A stretch of DNA of 64,000 bases from Blastochloris viridis (GTDB lineage Bacteria; Pseudomonadota; Alphaproteobacteria; Rhizobiales; Xanthobacteraceae): NCBI RefSeq assembly GCF_001402875.1, contig NZ_CP012946.1, positions 2,644,001 to 2,708,000 of the forward strand. Reading direction: 5' to 3'. The position numbers were made by a program, and so were the translations under genes. Of this stretch, positions 26,386 through 37,673 are shown piece after piece. Each line of letters opens with the position of its first letter. The first letter of the stretch is position 1. The notes beneath the pieces were generated by a model. The model saw nothing but the letters and a program-made list of their open reading frames with translations. It had not been told where the DNA came from and ran no database searches.

Positions 26386-28566
26386 ATGCGCCCGTTTGCC
26401 TTTCTGCCCTGCCTCGTCGCGCTCGCCGCCCCGCTCGCGGCCGCCCCCGCCGCCGGCGGCGATCTGGCGTGGGAGGTGGAGAACCCGTTCCGGCTGTTCA
26501 GGAAGCCGGCGGCGTTCGCACTGCACGAGCGCGCCTTCGCCGCGGCGAAGGGTGCCGGCAAGCTGCCGGCCGACATCGTGTGGCGCACCGAGCGGCGGCT
26601 GAACGAGCCCGACTGCGCCGACCCGGCCACGCCGGCGAGTTGCGAGGCGACGGCGCGGGCGCGTTACGACGCCTCGCGGCTCGGCTGGGCGGCGCAGGTG
26701 GTCGACGACACCTGCTACGACGCCAACGTCCGCCCGCGCCGCTATGGCCAGAGCTGCGAGCGGCAGTATTCGTGGGGCAGCGCAACGGAGAGCTACGTCC
26801 TGCCGGAGGCCCACACCGTGCAGGTGCGCCTCAGCCCGGCGCGCCTCGCCGAGGCCGTTTCGGCCGAGGCCAATTCCGCCGGGGTCAAGGGCGGATGCAC
26901 CTGGACCTGGCAGCCGCGCCGCGCCGGCGGCAAGGTCGAAACCCGCAGGCAGCCCTGCAAGGCGCCGCTGGTGGTCGAGCGGGTGCCCTATTCGCGCAAT
27001 GCCGCGGACTCCGGCGTGGCGGTGTCGGTGCTGCTGCCCAATGGCCAGGTGCTGTCCGACCCCGCGGTGGTGGTCGAGGACCTCTTGATCGTCGCGCTCG
27101 GCGATTCGTTCGCCTCCGGCGAGGCCAATCCCGACCGGCCGGTGGTGTTCGGCGCCCGCCGCGAGATGGTCTATGACCCGACGCTGCTGCGCGACGACAT
27201 CGCCGCGCTGAAGAAGAACCTCGCGCCGGTGGAAGCGTTCGGGCTGGCCGTGCCGGGCGGCGATGTCGACCCCAAGGCGCTGCCGCGCCGCAAGCTTCCG
27301 GACGACGACAGCAGCGTTGCCTTCAAGCCCGCCTCGCCCGAGTTCGCCACCGCGTTCGAGCGCGGCGGGGCGCGCTGGCTCAGCCCGGATTGCCACCGCT
27401 CGCTCTACGGCTATCCGATGCGGGTCGGCCTTCAACTCGCGCTGGAGAACCGCCAGCGCTCGGTGACGCTGGTGAGCCTTGCCTGCGCCGGCGCGGAGGT
27501 CGCCGACGGCCTGTTTCTGCCCAGCGACGCCCGCGAAGGCTTCAAGGAGCCGGGCGGCGCCAAGGTGCCGCCGCAGCTCGATCTGCTCGCCGACCTGATG
27601 TGCGAAGGCCCGCGCGCAAGCCGCCTCACCTACCGCCTGCCAACCTATCCGCGCGGATCGAGCGAGATCGGCGTCGAGCCGGTGACGATGCGGTGGTGTC
27701 CGCGCACGGCGATGCGGCGGCCGATCGACCTCGTGCTGCTGTCGATCGGCGGCGACGACGTCGGCCTGTCCTCGCTCGCGCTCTACGCGGTGACGGACAG
27801 CGCCGCCGATGTCGCGCCGATCGCCGTTTGGGTCGGCCACGAGCTCCGCGTCCCGCCCAGCGTCGCGAACGCCAATCTGGAGGTGCTCGACGAGCGGCTG
27901 CAGGCGGTCAGGTCCGCGCTCGAGGACGGCTTCGGCGTGCCACCCGGCCGGGTGCTGCAAACCCAGTACCCGCCGCTGCAATACGACGAGACCGGCCAGC
28001 TGTGCGGCAGCCCGCCGACGCTCGGCCTCGACGTCGCGCCGCAACTGGCGTTCAGCCCGGAGCGGCTGCGCGAGGTGTCCGGCTTCCACGCCCGGCTGCT
28101 GCAACGGATGACATGCATCGCCAGCTCGAAGGGGGCGGACTGCCCGACCAATCTTGCCACCGGCGCCGGCACCGGCTTCCGCCTGATCGGCGACCATGTC
28201 GGCGCGTTCGCCCGCCGCGGCCTGTGTGCGCGCGAGCCGCAGCGCGCCCAGCTCGACCAGACGATGATGGCGGTGCCGCGCCGTTCGCTCGCCACCGGCG
28301 AGTTCGTGCCCTATTCGCCGGCGGCGACGCTGCCCTATGGCCGGCACTGGCGGCTGTTCCGCACCCCCAACGACGCCTTCCTCACCGCCAACACCCACCG
28401 CGACAACATCTCGCCGTTCGACGTGCTGCAGCCGGCCTACGCCGCGCTCTATGGCGGAGCGTTCCACCCCACCGCCGAAGGTCACGCCGTGATGGCCGAC
28501 CACGTGGTGCGCCACGCCCGCACCGTGCTGGAAGAGCGGCAGAACGAGCCGGCGGGGACGCGCTGA
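26386..28566 (+). CDS. Large secreted SGNH/GDSL-family hydrolase
   Basis: A 726-residue exported protein. The signal peptide is at about 1-22 (LVALAAPLAAAPAAGG). The N-terminal region (25-225) has eight or so Cys (DCADPATPASC, DDTCYD, QSCERQ, GGCTWTW, RQPCK) with no recognised domain. The SGNH catalytic region begins at about 233 with IVALGDSFASGE (block I Ser). GGDDVGLSS near 448 stands where block III GxND is expected, and AFHPTAEGH near 702 is block V (Asp/His). About 300 residues lie between blocks I and V, far longer than in simple GDSL lipases. Substrate may be an ester or acetylated glycan; unknown. Monocistronic. Confidence 0.8.
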   Translation: MRPFAFLPCLVALAAPLAAAPAAGGDLAWEVENPFRLFRKPAAFALHERAFAAAKGAGKLPADIVWRTERRLNEPDCADPATPASCEATARARYDASRLGWAAQVVDDTCYDANVRPRRYGQSCERQYSWGSATESYVLPEAHTVQVRLSPARLAEAVSAEANSAGVKGGCTWTWQPRRAGGKVETRRQPCKAPLVVERVPYSRNAADSGVAVSVLLPNGQVLSDPAVVVEDLLIVALGDSFASGEANPDRPVVFGARREMVYDPTLLRDDIAALKKNLAPVEAFGLAVPGGDVDPKALPRRKLPDDDSSVAFKPASPEFATAFERGGARWLSPDCHRSLYGYPMRVGLQLALENRQRSVTLVSLACAGAEVADGLFLPSDAREGFKEPGGAKVPPQLDLLADLMCEGPRASRLTYRLPTYPRGSSEIGVEPVTMRWCPRTAMRRPIDLVLLSIGGDDVGLSSLALYAVTDSAADVAPIAVWVGHELRVPPSVANANLEVLDERLQAVRSALEDGFGVPPGRVLQTQYPPLQYDETGQLCGSPPTLGLDVAPQLAFSPERLREVSGFHARLLQRMTCIASSKGADCPTNLATGAGTGFRLIGDHVGAFARRGLCAREPQRAQLDQTMMAVPRRSLATGEFVPYSPAATLPYGRHWRLFRTPNDAFLTANTHRDNISPFDVLQPAYAALYGGAFHPTAEGHAVMADHVVRHARTVLEERQNEPAGTR

Positions 28567-29118
28567 CGGCTGCCTTGGCCGGTGGAATTGGCGCGAAACG
28601 TCGCGGCAGTCACCGCCGGTCGTTCCCGGCCGAGCCGCTTAAGCGGCGAGGGAAGGGAACCCATCTGGAACGCAAATGGAAAGTGGGTCCCCTTCCCTCG
28701 CACCGCTTCGCGGTGCTCGCCGGGGACGACAGATCGCGGCTCCAATTCATATACCGCGACGCCGATGAAATCCCTTGCGCTGACTGTCTGTCGGCGCAAG
28801 GGCACAAGGCGAATTCCTTCGGAGACGCGGTATACCAACGGCCTTTACGTTTGACCTTTGGTCGACGTCGGCCTTCGGCCCATGCTTCGAGACGGCTGCG
28901 GAGCCTGCCTGGCATCGGGCGCGCCTACGGCGCGACCCGGTAGCAGCCTCATCAGCATGAGGCCGAGAAAGGTCGCTCCTCAGAGCCACTGGCGTCATCT
29001 GTCGTCCCGGCCGAACGGCGAAGCCGTGAGAGCCGGGACCGTCAGCAGGAAGAGAGCCCTCGTCTTCGCACGGTCCCGGATGCTCGCTTGCGCTCGCTCC
29101 GGGACGGCGAAACCTCGA
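28567..29118. other. Gene-free spacer rich in hairpins
   Basis: No gene is seen. GAAGGGAACCCATCTGG / GTGGGTCCCCTTCC at 28652-28701 can pair, and 28881-28985 contains CATGCTTCGAGACGGCTGCG and CCTCATCAGCATGAGG. The latter is related to 46760-46799 and to a common alphaproteobacterial repeat. 29005-29100 has TCCCGG-rich palindromic sequence. Confidence 0.5.
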
Positions 29119-31284
<2,166 letters not shown>

Positions 31285-31524
31285 GGTGCTTCTCTGCGCC
31301 AAACGGCTGTTGCGGCGGCAACAATGCCGACCGGGACGTGACGACGTCAGGCCCCCGCCGATGCGCCGGGAGGCCGACCCTGATTGGCGCGATTATGCAG
31401 GATGCCGCCGCACGGGACCAGTGGGCAGGTGCGGCAGCGGCGCCCCGCCCTGCTGCATACCGGGCGCGGGCACGGCACAACGGCGAAGGCCGCCGCGCGG
31501 CGGCCGCTTCCGCCACGCGGCGGA

Positions 31525-31905
31525 TCAGCCCGCCCGGCGGGCGACCCAGCGGCCGGAGCAGCCGCGCGAGGACGCCGTCCACACCCCGGCGCCGCGCGCG
31601 GCCGACACCCGGCCGGAGATGCTCAGCGTCTCCGCGCCGCGGCTGACGCGGGCGGTGACGCGGCCGTCGCGCCCGATGGTGCCGCTGACGTCGATGTTGA
31701 CCTGGCCGGCATAGGCGATGGCGCCGCGCACCACCCTGACCGGGAACGAGGAGTTCGCCGCGCAGTTGCCGCGCAGTACATCAACGTAGACCGACCACAG
31801 GCCGTCGAAGGCGCGGGGCACAGCAATGGATTGGGCCATCGCCGGCGGCGCGGTCAACAAAGCGGCTGCAAGGGTGATGGCAGCAAAGACGGAATTCGCG
31901 CGCAT
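31525..31905 (-). CDS. Hypothetical exported protein, 126 residues
   Basis: The signal peptide ends at about AMA25-QSIAVP. The mature part of about 100 residues has two Cys (GNCAAN and RGCSGRW) that could form a disulfide, and alternating polar/hydrophobic stretches suggest beta strands (PVRVVRGAIAYAGQVNIDVSG, GRVTARVSRG). Similar small secreted proteins of unknown function are common in Bradyrhizobiaceae and relatives (recollection). I assign no function. It lies downstream of the small membrane protein gene, 49 bp away on the same strand, so the two may be co-transcribed. Confidence 0.65.
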   Translation of the reverse strand: MRANSVFAAITLAAALLTAPPAMAQSIAVPRAFDGLWSVYVDVLRGNCAANSSFPVRVVRGAIAYAGQVNIDVSGTIGRDGRVTARVSRGAETLSISGRVSAARGAGVWTASSRGCSGRWVARRAG

Positions 31906-31954
31906 GGAACCTCCAAAGCGTTCCGCGGAGCGGCCGCCGCGGCCACCCGCGGAG

Positions 31955-32383
31955 CTAAGCGGTCCGGGGCGCCGCCGGTTCCGATCGCCGGTGATAGGCG
32001 TAGGCGCTGATGACGCCGGCGACGGTGGCGGCCAACACGAAGATGACCGTGAGCGCCCAGCCGCCGGTGACGAAGCTCGACCGGAACCGCCACGCCGCCG
32101 TCAGCGGCAGCACGAAGCCCAGCACCGCGCCGACCAGCATCAGCCGGCCGGCGGTGTAGGCCTCCGCCCGGTCAAGCGCGAGACGCGCCAGCGGAAACGC
32201 AATGAAGCCGACCGGCGCCGCAACCAGCAGCGCCGCCGGCAGAGCGACGCCGACCATGAAGAACACCGTCGCACCGTCGAAATGGGTGCCGTGCACCGCG
32301 GCGATCAGGGTGAGCAGCACCACGCCGGCGGCGCCGCCGGCGATGGTGGCATGAAGGGAAGCGCGCCAAGTTTTCATGGTCAT
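31955..32383 (-). CDS. Hypothetical four-helix membrane protein
   Basis: A 142-residue protein with four hydrophobic segments at about 12-30 (ATIAGGAAGVVLLTLIAAV), 38-66, 80-97 and 107-127, a short cytoplasmic tail RRSEPAAPRTA, and no recognised domain. The ATG at 32383 or the one two codons later (32377) may be used; neither has a strong ribosome site. It may share a transcript with the exported protein gene downstream. Upstream begins the A+T-rich region containing the glycosyltransferase fusion gene. Confidence 0.6.
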   Translation of the reverse strand: MTMKTWRASLHATIAGGAAGVVLLTLIAAVHGTHFDGATVFFMVGVALPAALLVAAPVGFIAFPLARLALDRAEAYTAGRLMLVGAVLGFVLPLTAAWRFRSSFVTGGWALTVIFVLAATVAGVISAYAYHRRSEPAAPRTA

Positions 32384-32675
32384 TCATCTAGTGACGTTGG
32401 CCCATGATGCCAGAGCAGCGCCGCCGATGAAATCGCGGCCGGATCATTCCACCCCACCTCGCAACGCAGGCCACGGATGACAGCCTGCGGGTGCGGTCAG
32501 GCAGCCGAGTATCGCCAAAAAATGTTCCGAGCTTAACGCACGGCAATCGACGCTACACCGAAGCAGCCACTCACACGCTGCCGGTACAAATCATCAGGGG
32601 CGACCGAACCAAATACTCTCGTTACATAGCGTACCCATCGGATATAGACCCCAAATGGTTCGTTCAAATCGGCGT
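32384..32675. other. Spacer at the edge of an A+T-rich island
   Basis: No gene is seen. The composition falls abruptly from about 32500 onward (AAAAAATGTTCC, TTACATAGCG), marking the left edge of the low-G+C segment. There is no IS end, integrase or tRNA at the boundary. Confidence 0.45.
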
Positions 32676-34784
32676 TCATTCCATTTTTAAATCGATCCTA
32701 CAAACACTCGGATAGCCGCCGTTGAATACGGCCAGAATATAGTTGCTAGCCTTGTCTAGATTATTATCTTCATTGCTCAGGTGAACCGGAACGGAGAAAC
32801 CACGATAGTCACGCGGTGCGTTGACAGCTTTCATAACGTCCGGTCGCGGAATTAAGGGACGTGAAAATCCGATGACTCGCCCCGAGGACGAAAACGCAAT
32901 TACCCAAAGTGGAGCACGCCGGTTCCCCTCGTGTGCGACCCAGCCATCTACAATAAAATCAAAATCGGATAATTTTCCAATTCTATCTACGTAATTCATA
33001 GAACAAGCTGGAGCGCTAGAGCCACGATTTAACACGTCTCCCGGTATTTTCGAATCGCTAGACTTATCTGAAAATGCCGACAATCGCCTTTCCCGTATAT
33101 ACTCAAGCGCACCTGCGATATTTTTCGACGACGGATAGACAACTCTAATTAATTGCTGATCATAGGCATTTGAAAGTATTGCGAATTTAGTTCTCTCAAT
33201 GGCTTCAAATCTATTGTCTATAGCTTGGCGAAATGTTGTCCTAACATTCATCCAAACAGACGAAAGTGCGGCGCAGACGAGAAACACCGAAATAACCAGC
33301 TCACGCCTCTCACGCGAGCGAGCCGAACAAAGTCCGATCCTGACAACCGACGCACCAAGTCCCAGCCATAGTGCGAGTATCGGCGTCGCATACCGCGGCG
33401 CGAGCGCCGCTCCAGTCCCCACCGTCACTCGCGCATAAGCTGCCGCGCCTGCAGATGCAAAAACGAACATCGCGAAACAAAATAAAACAAACCCTGGACC
33501 GTCCACTTTACCTTGAGCGACAAATTGCTTCAGATAAAAAATACCTATTCCTATCCAAACAGACACAGCGACGACGCCAAGAGCGGCACAGATCGATAAA
33601 TTTGTCGAAAACGGACCTCCTAGCATCGTAAAAAAGAACGCTATGATATTTTCCAGAGTCCGAAGTGACGGGTCGCCAATTTTTGTTGCGCCCCTTACCA
33701 TATAAAAGAAATACAATATAGACACAGCCGTGACAGCTGCTGGAATTAGAAAAACTCTCCATTTTTCTCTAAACATGAGAACTATAAGTGCCAGCGGAAA
33801 AATTATAAGAACGCCGCTCCCGTTAGACAAAACGGTCAAAGGAGCAAGTATCAAAATTGAAAAGAAATTAAAGTACGACCGCTGCCCCCCGAGATACGCA
33901 AATGACAAGGCCAGCACTGCAAGCGCCCCGAAATTGACGAAATAAAAATGAGTCTGGAATCCCCATGTTAAGTTCTCCCACTGAACAAGAGAAACAAGCA
34001 AACAGAAGCACGCAATAGCAACAACTATCTTTTCGTATATACTTTCATGATTGTTAATAAATATTATATTCGAAATAATAGCGGATAACGCCGCAGCAGT
34101 AATATAAATTACAACAATAAGAAACCAATTGCGTCCATCGAACATATAAACGTCTATGATCGAAAATATTTTTTCCGTTACAATTATATGTTCATTGTGC
34201 GGAAGAAAAAGGTATTTTGCCAGCAGGGTGGGGGATTCAGATTGAGAAAGCCACCTTATCAGCTCCCACTGATCGCCGAAAGGCAGATCGCTTATGTGAC
34301 TAAACACATAAAGCGACGAAAACGAAATTAGCACCAAAAAGCACACAAGACACGCGATACCTACTAGCCAATATCTATTCAACGAATAACTGGCTCGGTT
34401 CATGGTTCCAAAACTCAAATACTTATGGCCGTAGTAGCTCGTTACGATTGGACTGGCGACGCCGATGGCGTGCGCGACTGTTTCCGGATGCCAGGTGAAA
34501 TCGGCCGCGACGAACGCGTAGCGCGCGAGCCCGACGCTGACGAGCCAGACCTGCCCAAGCGCCAGCATGTTGACGAAAAAGAACTTGCCGTATTGCGAAA
34601 CAATGTCGCCCTCTGCTCGAAACACGAAATACTTATTGAGCGTAAAGGCAAACGTGAGCGCAACAAAGAACGCGATAACGATCGAAACCTCATACGAGGT
34701 GAAATAATTGGCGGCGATGCGAACGAGTATATTCACAATCGCCGCCACCGCCCCGACCAAAACAAACAGAGAGAACTGTTTCAT
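32676..34784 (-). CDS. GtrA-like flippase fused to a polytopic glycosyltransferase
   Basis: A 702-residue membrane protein. Residues 1-125 form a GtrA-type four-helix domain (VGAVAAIVNILVRI, LNKYFVFR, SYYGHKYLSF), the family that flips polyprenyl-phospho-sugars. From about 130 a second unit has some ten helices; its first outer loop carries LPFGDQWELIRW, an acidic motif expected of GT-C transferases, with PHNEHIIVTEK after it. Residues 520-702 are soluble. The codon for Met128 (34401-34403) lies exactly at the junction and could once have been a separate start. DNA from there to the stop is A+T-rich, whereas the GtrA part is like the host. It overlaps the methyltransferase stop by ATGA. Probable role: pentose transfer from a lipid carrier (inference). 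Confidence 0.75.
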   Translation of the reverse strand: MKQFSLFVLVGAVAAIVNILVRIAANYFTSYEVSIVIAFFVALTFAFTLNKYFVFRAEGDIVSQYGKFFFVNMLALGQVWLVSVGLARYAFVAADFTWHPETVAHAIGVASPIVTSYYGHKYLSFGTMNRASYSLNRYWLVGIACLVCFLVLISFSSLYVFSHISDLPFGDQWELIRWLSQSESPTLLAKYLFLPHNEHIIVTEKIFSIIDVYMFDGRNWFLIVVIYITAAALSAIISNIIFINNHESIYEKIVVAIACFCLLVSLVQWENLTWGFQTHFYFVNFGALAVLALSFAYLGGQRSYFNFFSILILAPLTVLSNGSGVLIIFPLALIVLMFREKWRVFLIPAAVTAVSILYFFYMVRGATKIGDPSLRTLENIIAFFFTMLGGPFSTNLSICAALGVVAVSVWIGIGIFYLKQFVAQGKVDGPGFVLFCFAMFVFASAGAAAYARVTVGTGAALAPRYATPILALWLGLGASVVRIGLCSARSRERRELVISVFLVCAALSSVWMNVRTTFRQAIDNRFEAIERTKFAILSNAYDQQLIRVVYPSSKNIAGALEYIRERRLSAFSDKSSDSKIPGDVLNRGSSAPACSMNYVDRIGKLSDFDFIVDGWVAHEGNRRAPLWVIAFSSSGRVIGFSRPLIPRPDVMKAVNAPRDYRGFSVPVHLSNEDNNLDKASNYILAVFNGGYPSVCRIDLKME

Positions 34785-35437
34785 TCCTTGACGCCCACCA
34801 CGAGGAATTGCTTTCCGAAGAACCTCCAGAACAGCGGCAGCGCCAGATAGGATCGAATCAGGAAATCGTACGTCGGCGTCGAGTTGTTCATGGTGTACGG
34901 CAGGAACCGATCGATCACCGTCCGAACGCCGAACCCCGCCACGCTCAGACCTTCCGCAAGCGAAACATGCGACAGCGGCAGATGGTGGTCATAGTAATCC
35001 CAATACTCTCGGTAGGCGTAGCGTATGTTCGGGCCCATTATGATAAATTGTCCGCCCGGACGCAGAACACGCCGCACCTCCCTGAAAAGATCATCGCACA
35101 CCGACTTTGACGGAAGATGTTCGAGAAAATTCGATGTAAAGGCGACGTCGATCGAATTGTCCGCCAAATGGGAGAGATCGTCTGCCTTCGTGTTGACGAA
35201 AGAGACATCCTTGGCCAGGCCGCCCGCGGCGTCCGGATTCAAATCGACCGCGTACTTCTTGGCGGCCGAAATGTTGTTGATGAACTCGCCATACCCGCAG
35301 GCGATATCCAACACGGTGGCATCCGGCGTAATGTAACGGCTGAAATAATGTTTGCAAATGATGCGCCAGACTCGGTTTCTTTTTTCAAGACCGGTATTGG
35401 AAAAGCGGAGGCGGTATAGGCTCGCGAGATCTGTCAT
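34781..35437 (-). CDS. Class I SAM-dependent methyltransferase
   Basis: A 218-residue methyltransferase. Motif I is ATVLDIACGYGEF near residue 40, the acidic strand end YAVDLNPD follows, then DVAFTSNFLEHLP and the VLRPGGQFIIMGPN post-motif. Family: Methyltransf_11 type. The C-terminal region ends in a hydrophobic stretch (YLALPLFWRFFGKQFLVVGV) that may contact the membrane. The stop overlaps the ATG of the GtrA-fusion gene. The composition is lower in G+C than genes upstream. In this cluster it may methylate a glycan or polyprenyl-linked intermediate; the acceptor is unknown. Confidence 0.85.
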   Translation of the reverse strand: MTDLASLYRLRFSNTGLEKRNRVWRIICKHYFSRYITPDATVLDIACGYGEFINNISAAKKYAVDLNPDAAGGLAKDVSFVNTKADDLSHLADNSIDVAFTSNFLEHLPSKSVCDDLFREVRRVLRPGGQFIIMGPNIRYAYREYWDYYDHHLPLSHVSLAEGLSVAGFGVRTVIDRFLPYTMNNSTPTYDFLIRSYLALPLFWRFFGKQFLVVGVKE

Positions 35438-35443
35438 CGAAAT

Positions 35444-36724
35444 TCACTTTGTTGCTTCAGCTATCTGGCGCCCGAGCCGGATACTCTCGGCGACACCGCG
35501 GTCCTCTGGATAGTAGTAGCAGGTGTCGGCAACCTGAAGTCCGGCGATCGGGGTCGCGATCGCGGGCAGCGTGTCCCGGAACCGCGGCCCGCACACCGGC
35601 TGGGCATGCTTCAGACGGCCGACTTTGCCGGCGATGAGGTCGCCTGCGGTCAGCGCCGGGTTGACCCGGCGGACGGCGGCGAACGCCTCGGCGACGAACT
35701 GTTCGTCGCGCCATGCCCATTTCGGGTGCGTCGCCGGCATGTAATAGGGAGCGTAGACGATGCGCTCAGCGGTCGGGCGCAGGTTCGAGAATTCGATCAA
35801 GCCGGGAATCTCGATGTCCGGATCGACGATATTGATCCAGAAATGCTTCGAGACCGCGCGCCGCAGCTTCAAGATTACGCACACGACGCCGATGTTGCGG
35901 ATCGCGGCGTAGCGCGCGCGCCAATCCTGCGGCAGGTCGGGCACGAGGTCAGGCACCAGCGGGATCGGGACCGTGCTGATCACCGCATCGGCCGGAAAGA
36001 CCCGCGAGCCGGCGAGGACGCTCGCGACCCGTCCGGACGCCGCCATCACCCGCTCCGCCGGCGCACCGAGGTGGATGCGGCCGCCGCGCGCTAAGATCGC
36101 CGTCAGCAGCGCATCGACCAGCGTTTTCGAGCCGCCGTCGACATAGCCGAGTTCCTCCTGGAATATCGAGCGCCGCGACCGGCCGATGCGCTTCACCCGC
36201 GTCGCGATCCACGATGCCGACACCGCGTCGGCAAACTCGTGGAACTTGAGGTCCATCAGTCGCCGCCAAAGCGTGTCGTACACCGCCCTGCCCGAGCCGC
36301 GCTCGATCCATTGCCGCGCCGTCAGCGCCTCGATCGGCGCGAAATCGTGCGCGCGCGTGGTCAGGAACATCTGCAGCCCGGTGCGAAACTTCGAGAGGAT
36401 GCCGAGGTGCGGAAACGCCAGCAGCGCGGCCGGGCTTCCCCACCGATGAACCTTGCCGTTGATGAAATAGCCCATCGAGGTCGGAACCCAGCGCATCTTG
36501 TCGCCGATGCCGAGCTCATTCATCAGCGCAAAGGTGGGCGCGTCCGATTTGCAGACGAAGTGGTAGAAGCGCTCGATCGACAGGCCGTCGAAATCGAAGT
36601 GAGCGGCCATGCCGCCGGGCTCGCTGTCGGCCTCGACCACATCGACGGTGTGTCCGAGCTCAAGGGCACGGTGAGCGGCGGCAAGACCCATCAGGCCGGC
36701 GCCGAGAACGACGATGCGCGCCAT
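35444..36724 (-). CDS. FAD-dependent oxidoreductase (amine-oxidase/protoporphyrinogen-oxidase-like)
   Basis: A 426-residue flavoprotein with a Rossmann ADP-binding start, VVLGAGLMGLAAAHRALELG, followed by an acidic residue in VVEADSEPGG, and a C-terminal FAD closure YYYPEDRGVAESIRLGR. DGLSIERFYHFVCKSD and the Phe/Tyr-rich region resemble a group of oxidoreductases found in polysaccharide clusters, related to UDP-galactopyranose mutase and phytoene desaturase-like enzymes. Its reaction is unknown. It sits between the epimerase (18 bp upstream) and the methyltransferase (6 bp downstream), so an operon is likely. Confidence 0.8.
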   Translation of the reverse strand: MARIVVLGAGLMGLAAAHRALELGHTVDVVEADSEPGGMAAHFDFDGLSIERFYHFVCKSDAPTFALMNELGIGDKMRWVPTSMGYFINGKVHRWGSPAALLAFPHLGILSKFRTGLQMFLTTRAHDFAPIEALTARQWIERGSGRAVYDTLWRRLMDLKFHEFADAVSASWIATRVKRIGRSRRSIFQEELGYVDGGSKTLVDALLTAILARGGRIHLGAPAERVMAASGRVASVLAGSRVFPADAVISTVPIPLVPDLVPDLPQDWRARYAAIRNIGVVCVILKLRRAVSKHFWINIVDPDIEIPGLIEFSNLRPTAERIVYAPYYMPATHPKWAWRDEQFVAEAFAAVRRVNPALTAGDLIAGKVGRLKHAQPVCGPRFRDTLPAIATPIAGLQVADTCYYYPEDRGVAESIRLGRQIAEATK

Positions 36725-36741
36725 GGCTCGCTCCGCTGGAA

Positions 36742-37668
36742 TCAGAAATCGAGGACGATGTTGGAATAGGCGGGATCGAGAAAGGTCTCTTCCAGCGCCC
36801 GCCGCAACGGCGTCGCCGGCACGTTGAAGATCCCCGGCCAGTCGATCACCGGAAACGTTTCGGGAATCACCAGCGCCTCAAGCTGGCGGGTCGTGAACGG
36901 CGGGTTGCTGTCGAGCCGGGCGTAGAGCCAAAGCAGCGTCCAGAACACGGTATAGGGGATGTGGACGAGCCGCGCTCTCGGCTTCACCACGGCGTGGATG
37001 TCCCGGATCAGCGCGCCATATTCGATCTGCTGCTGGCCCGAAATGTCGTAGCAGCCGGTGCGGGGATGGTCGATGCAGGCGGCGATGATCGCAGCGAAAT
37101 CGCCAACGTAGAGCGGCTGCCGGACGAACCGTCCGTCGCCCGGAATCGGGAACACCGGGGTGCGGTCCATGAAGCGCCGCAGCCAGCCGAGGTGCTTGCG
37201 GTCGAACCACCCGAACATCAGCGTCGGCCGCAGCACCACCTGCGGATTGCCGGAGGCGGCGACCAGCGCCTCCTGCTCCCTCTTGGTCTCGGTGTACCAA
37301 TCGACCGCGGTGGAATTGACCACGGACGAACTGATGTGAACGAGCCGTCGCCCGCCGCGCCGCGCGATCGCCTCAAGCAATCGCTCGGTCGCGACCACAT
37401 TGTTGCGACGGAACTCCTCACCGTCGAGCCCGCCGATCTGGGCGTGGCCGACCACGACGACGTCGGTGTCGTCGAGCGCATCCTCCCACGCCCCACGCTC
37501 GGACAGATCGGCGTGGATCACCTTGAGCGAGGGATGAAGCGCGCCAAGCCGCGCGGTGTTGGAGGGGTGCTTGTCGATGCCGACGAGTTCGCAGTCATCT
37601 CGCCCGGCCAGCCGCGCGATGAGATTTTGCCCGACCAGCCCTGCCGCGCCGGTGATCAACACCTTCAT
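36742..37668 (-). CDS. NAD-dependent epimerase/dehydratase (extended SDR)
   Basis: A 308-residue extended short-chain dehydrogenase. The NAD-binding start is MKVLITGAAGLVGQNLIARL, with DKHPSN after strand 2, and catalytic residues are SSSVVNSTAVDWYTETKREQE (Tyr-x3-Lys). WGF-type GWFDRKHLGWLRRFMDR and PLYVGDFA follow the pattern of sugar-nucleotide epimerases or reductases. The start at 37668 is chosen by the nucleotide-binding motif; upstream open frame is a shadow of the SDR gene. It is five bases downstream of the DprE2-like gene. Substrate is possibly a nucleotide- or polyprenyl-linked sugar. Confidence 0.85.
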   Translation of the reverse strand: MKVLITGAAGLVGQNLIARLAGRDDCELVGIDKHPSNTARLGALHPSLKVIHADLSERGAWEDALDDTDVVVVGHAQIGGLDGEEFRRNNVVATERLLEAIARRGGRRLVHISSSVVNSTAVDWYTETKREQEALVAASGNPQVVLRPTLMFGWFDRKHLGWLRRFMDRTPVFPIPGDGRFVRQPLYVGDFAAIIAACIDHPRTGCYDISGQQQIEYGALIRDIHAVVKPRARLVHIPYTVFWTLLWLYARLDSNPPFTTRQLEALVIPETFPVIDWPGIFNVPATPLRRALEETFLDPAYSNIVLDF

Positions 37669-37673
37669 CTTGG

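Noticed and set aside
26299..28515. 738-codon open frame on the minus strand
   Set aside because: It is antisense to the SGNH hydrolase and shows only low-complexity His/Arg/Gly sequence.
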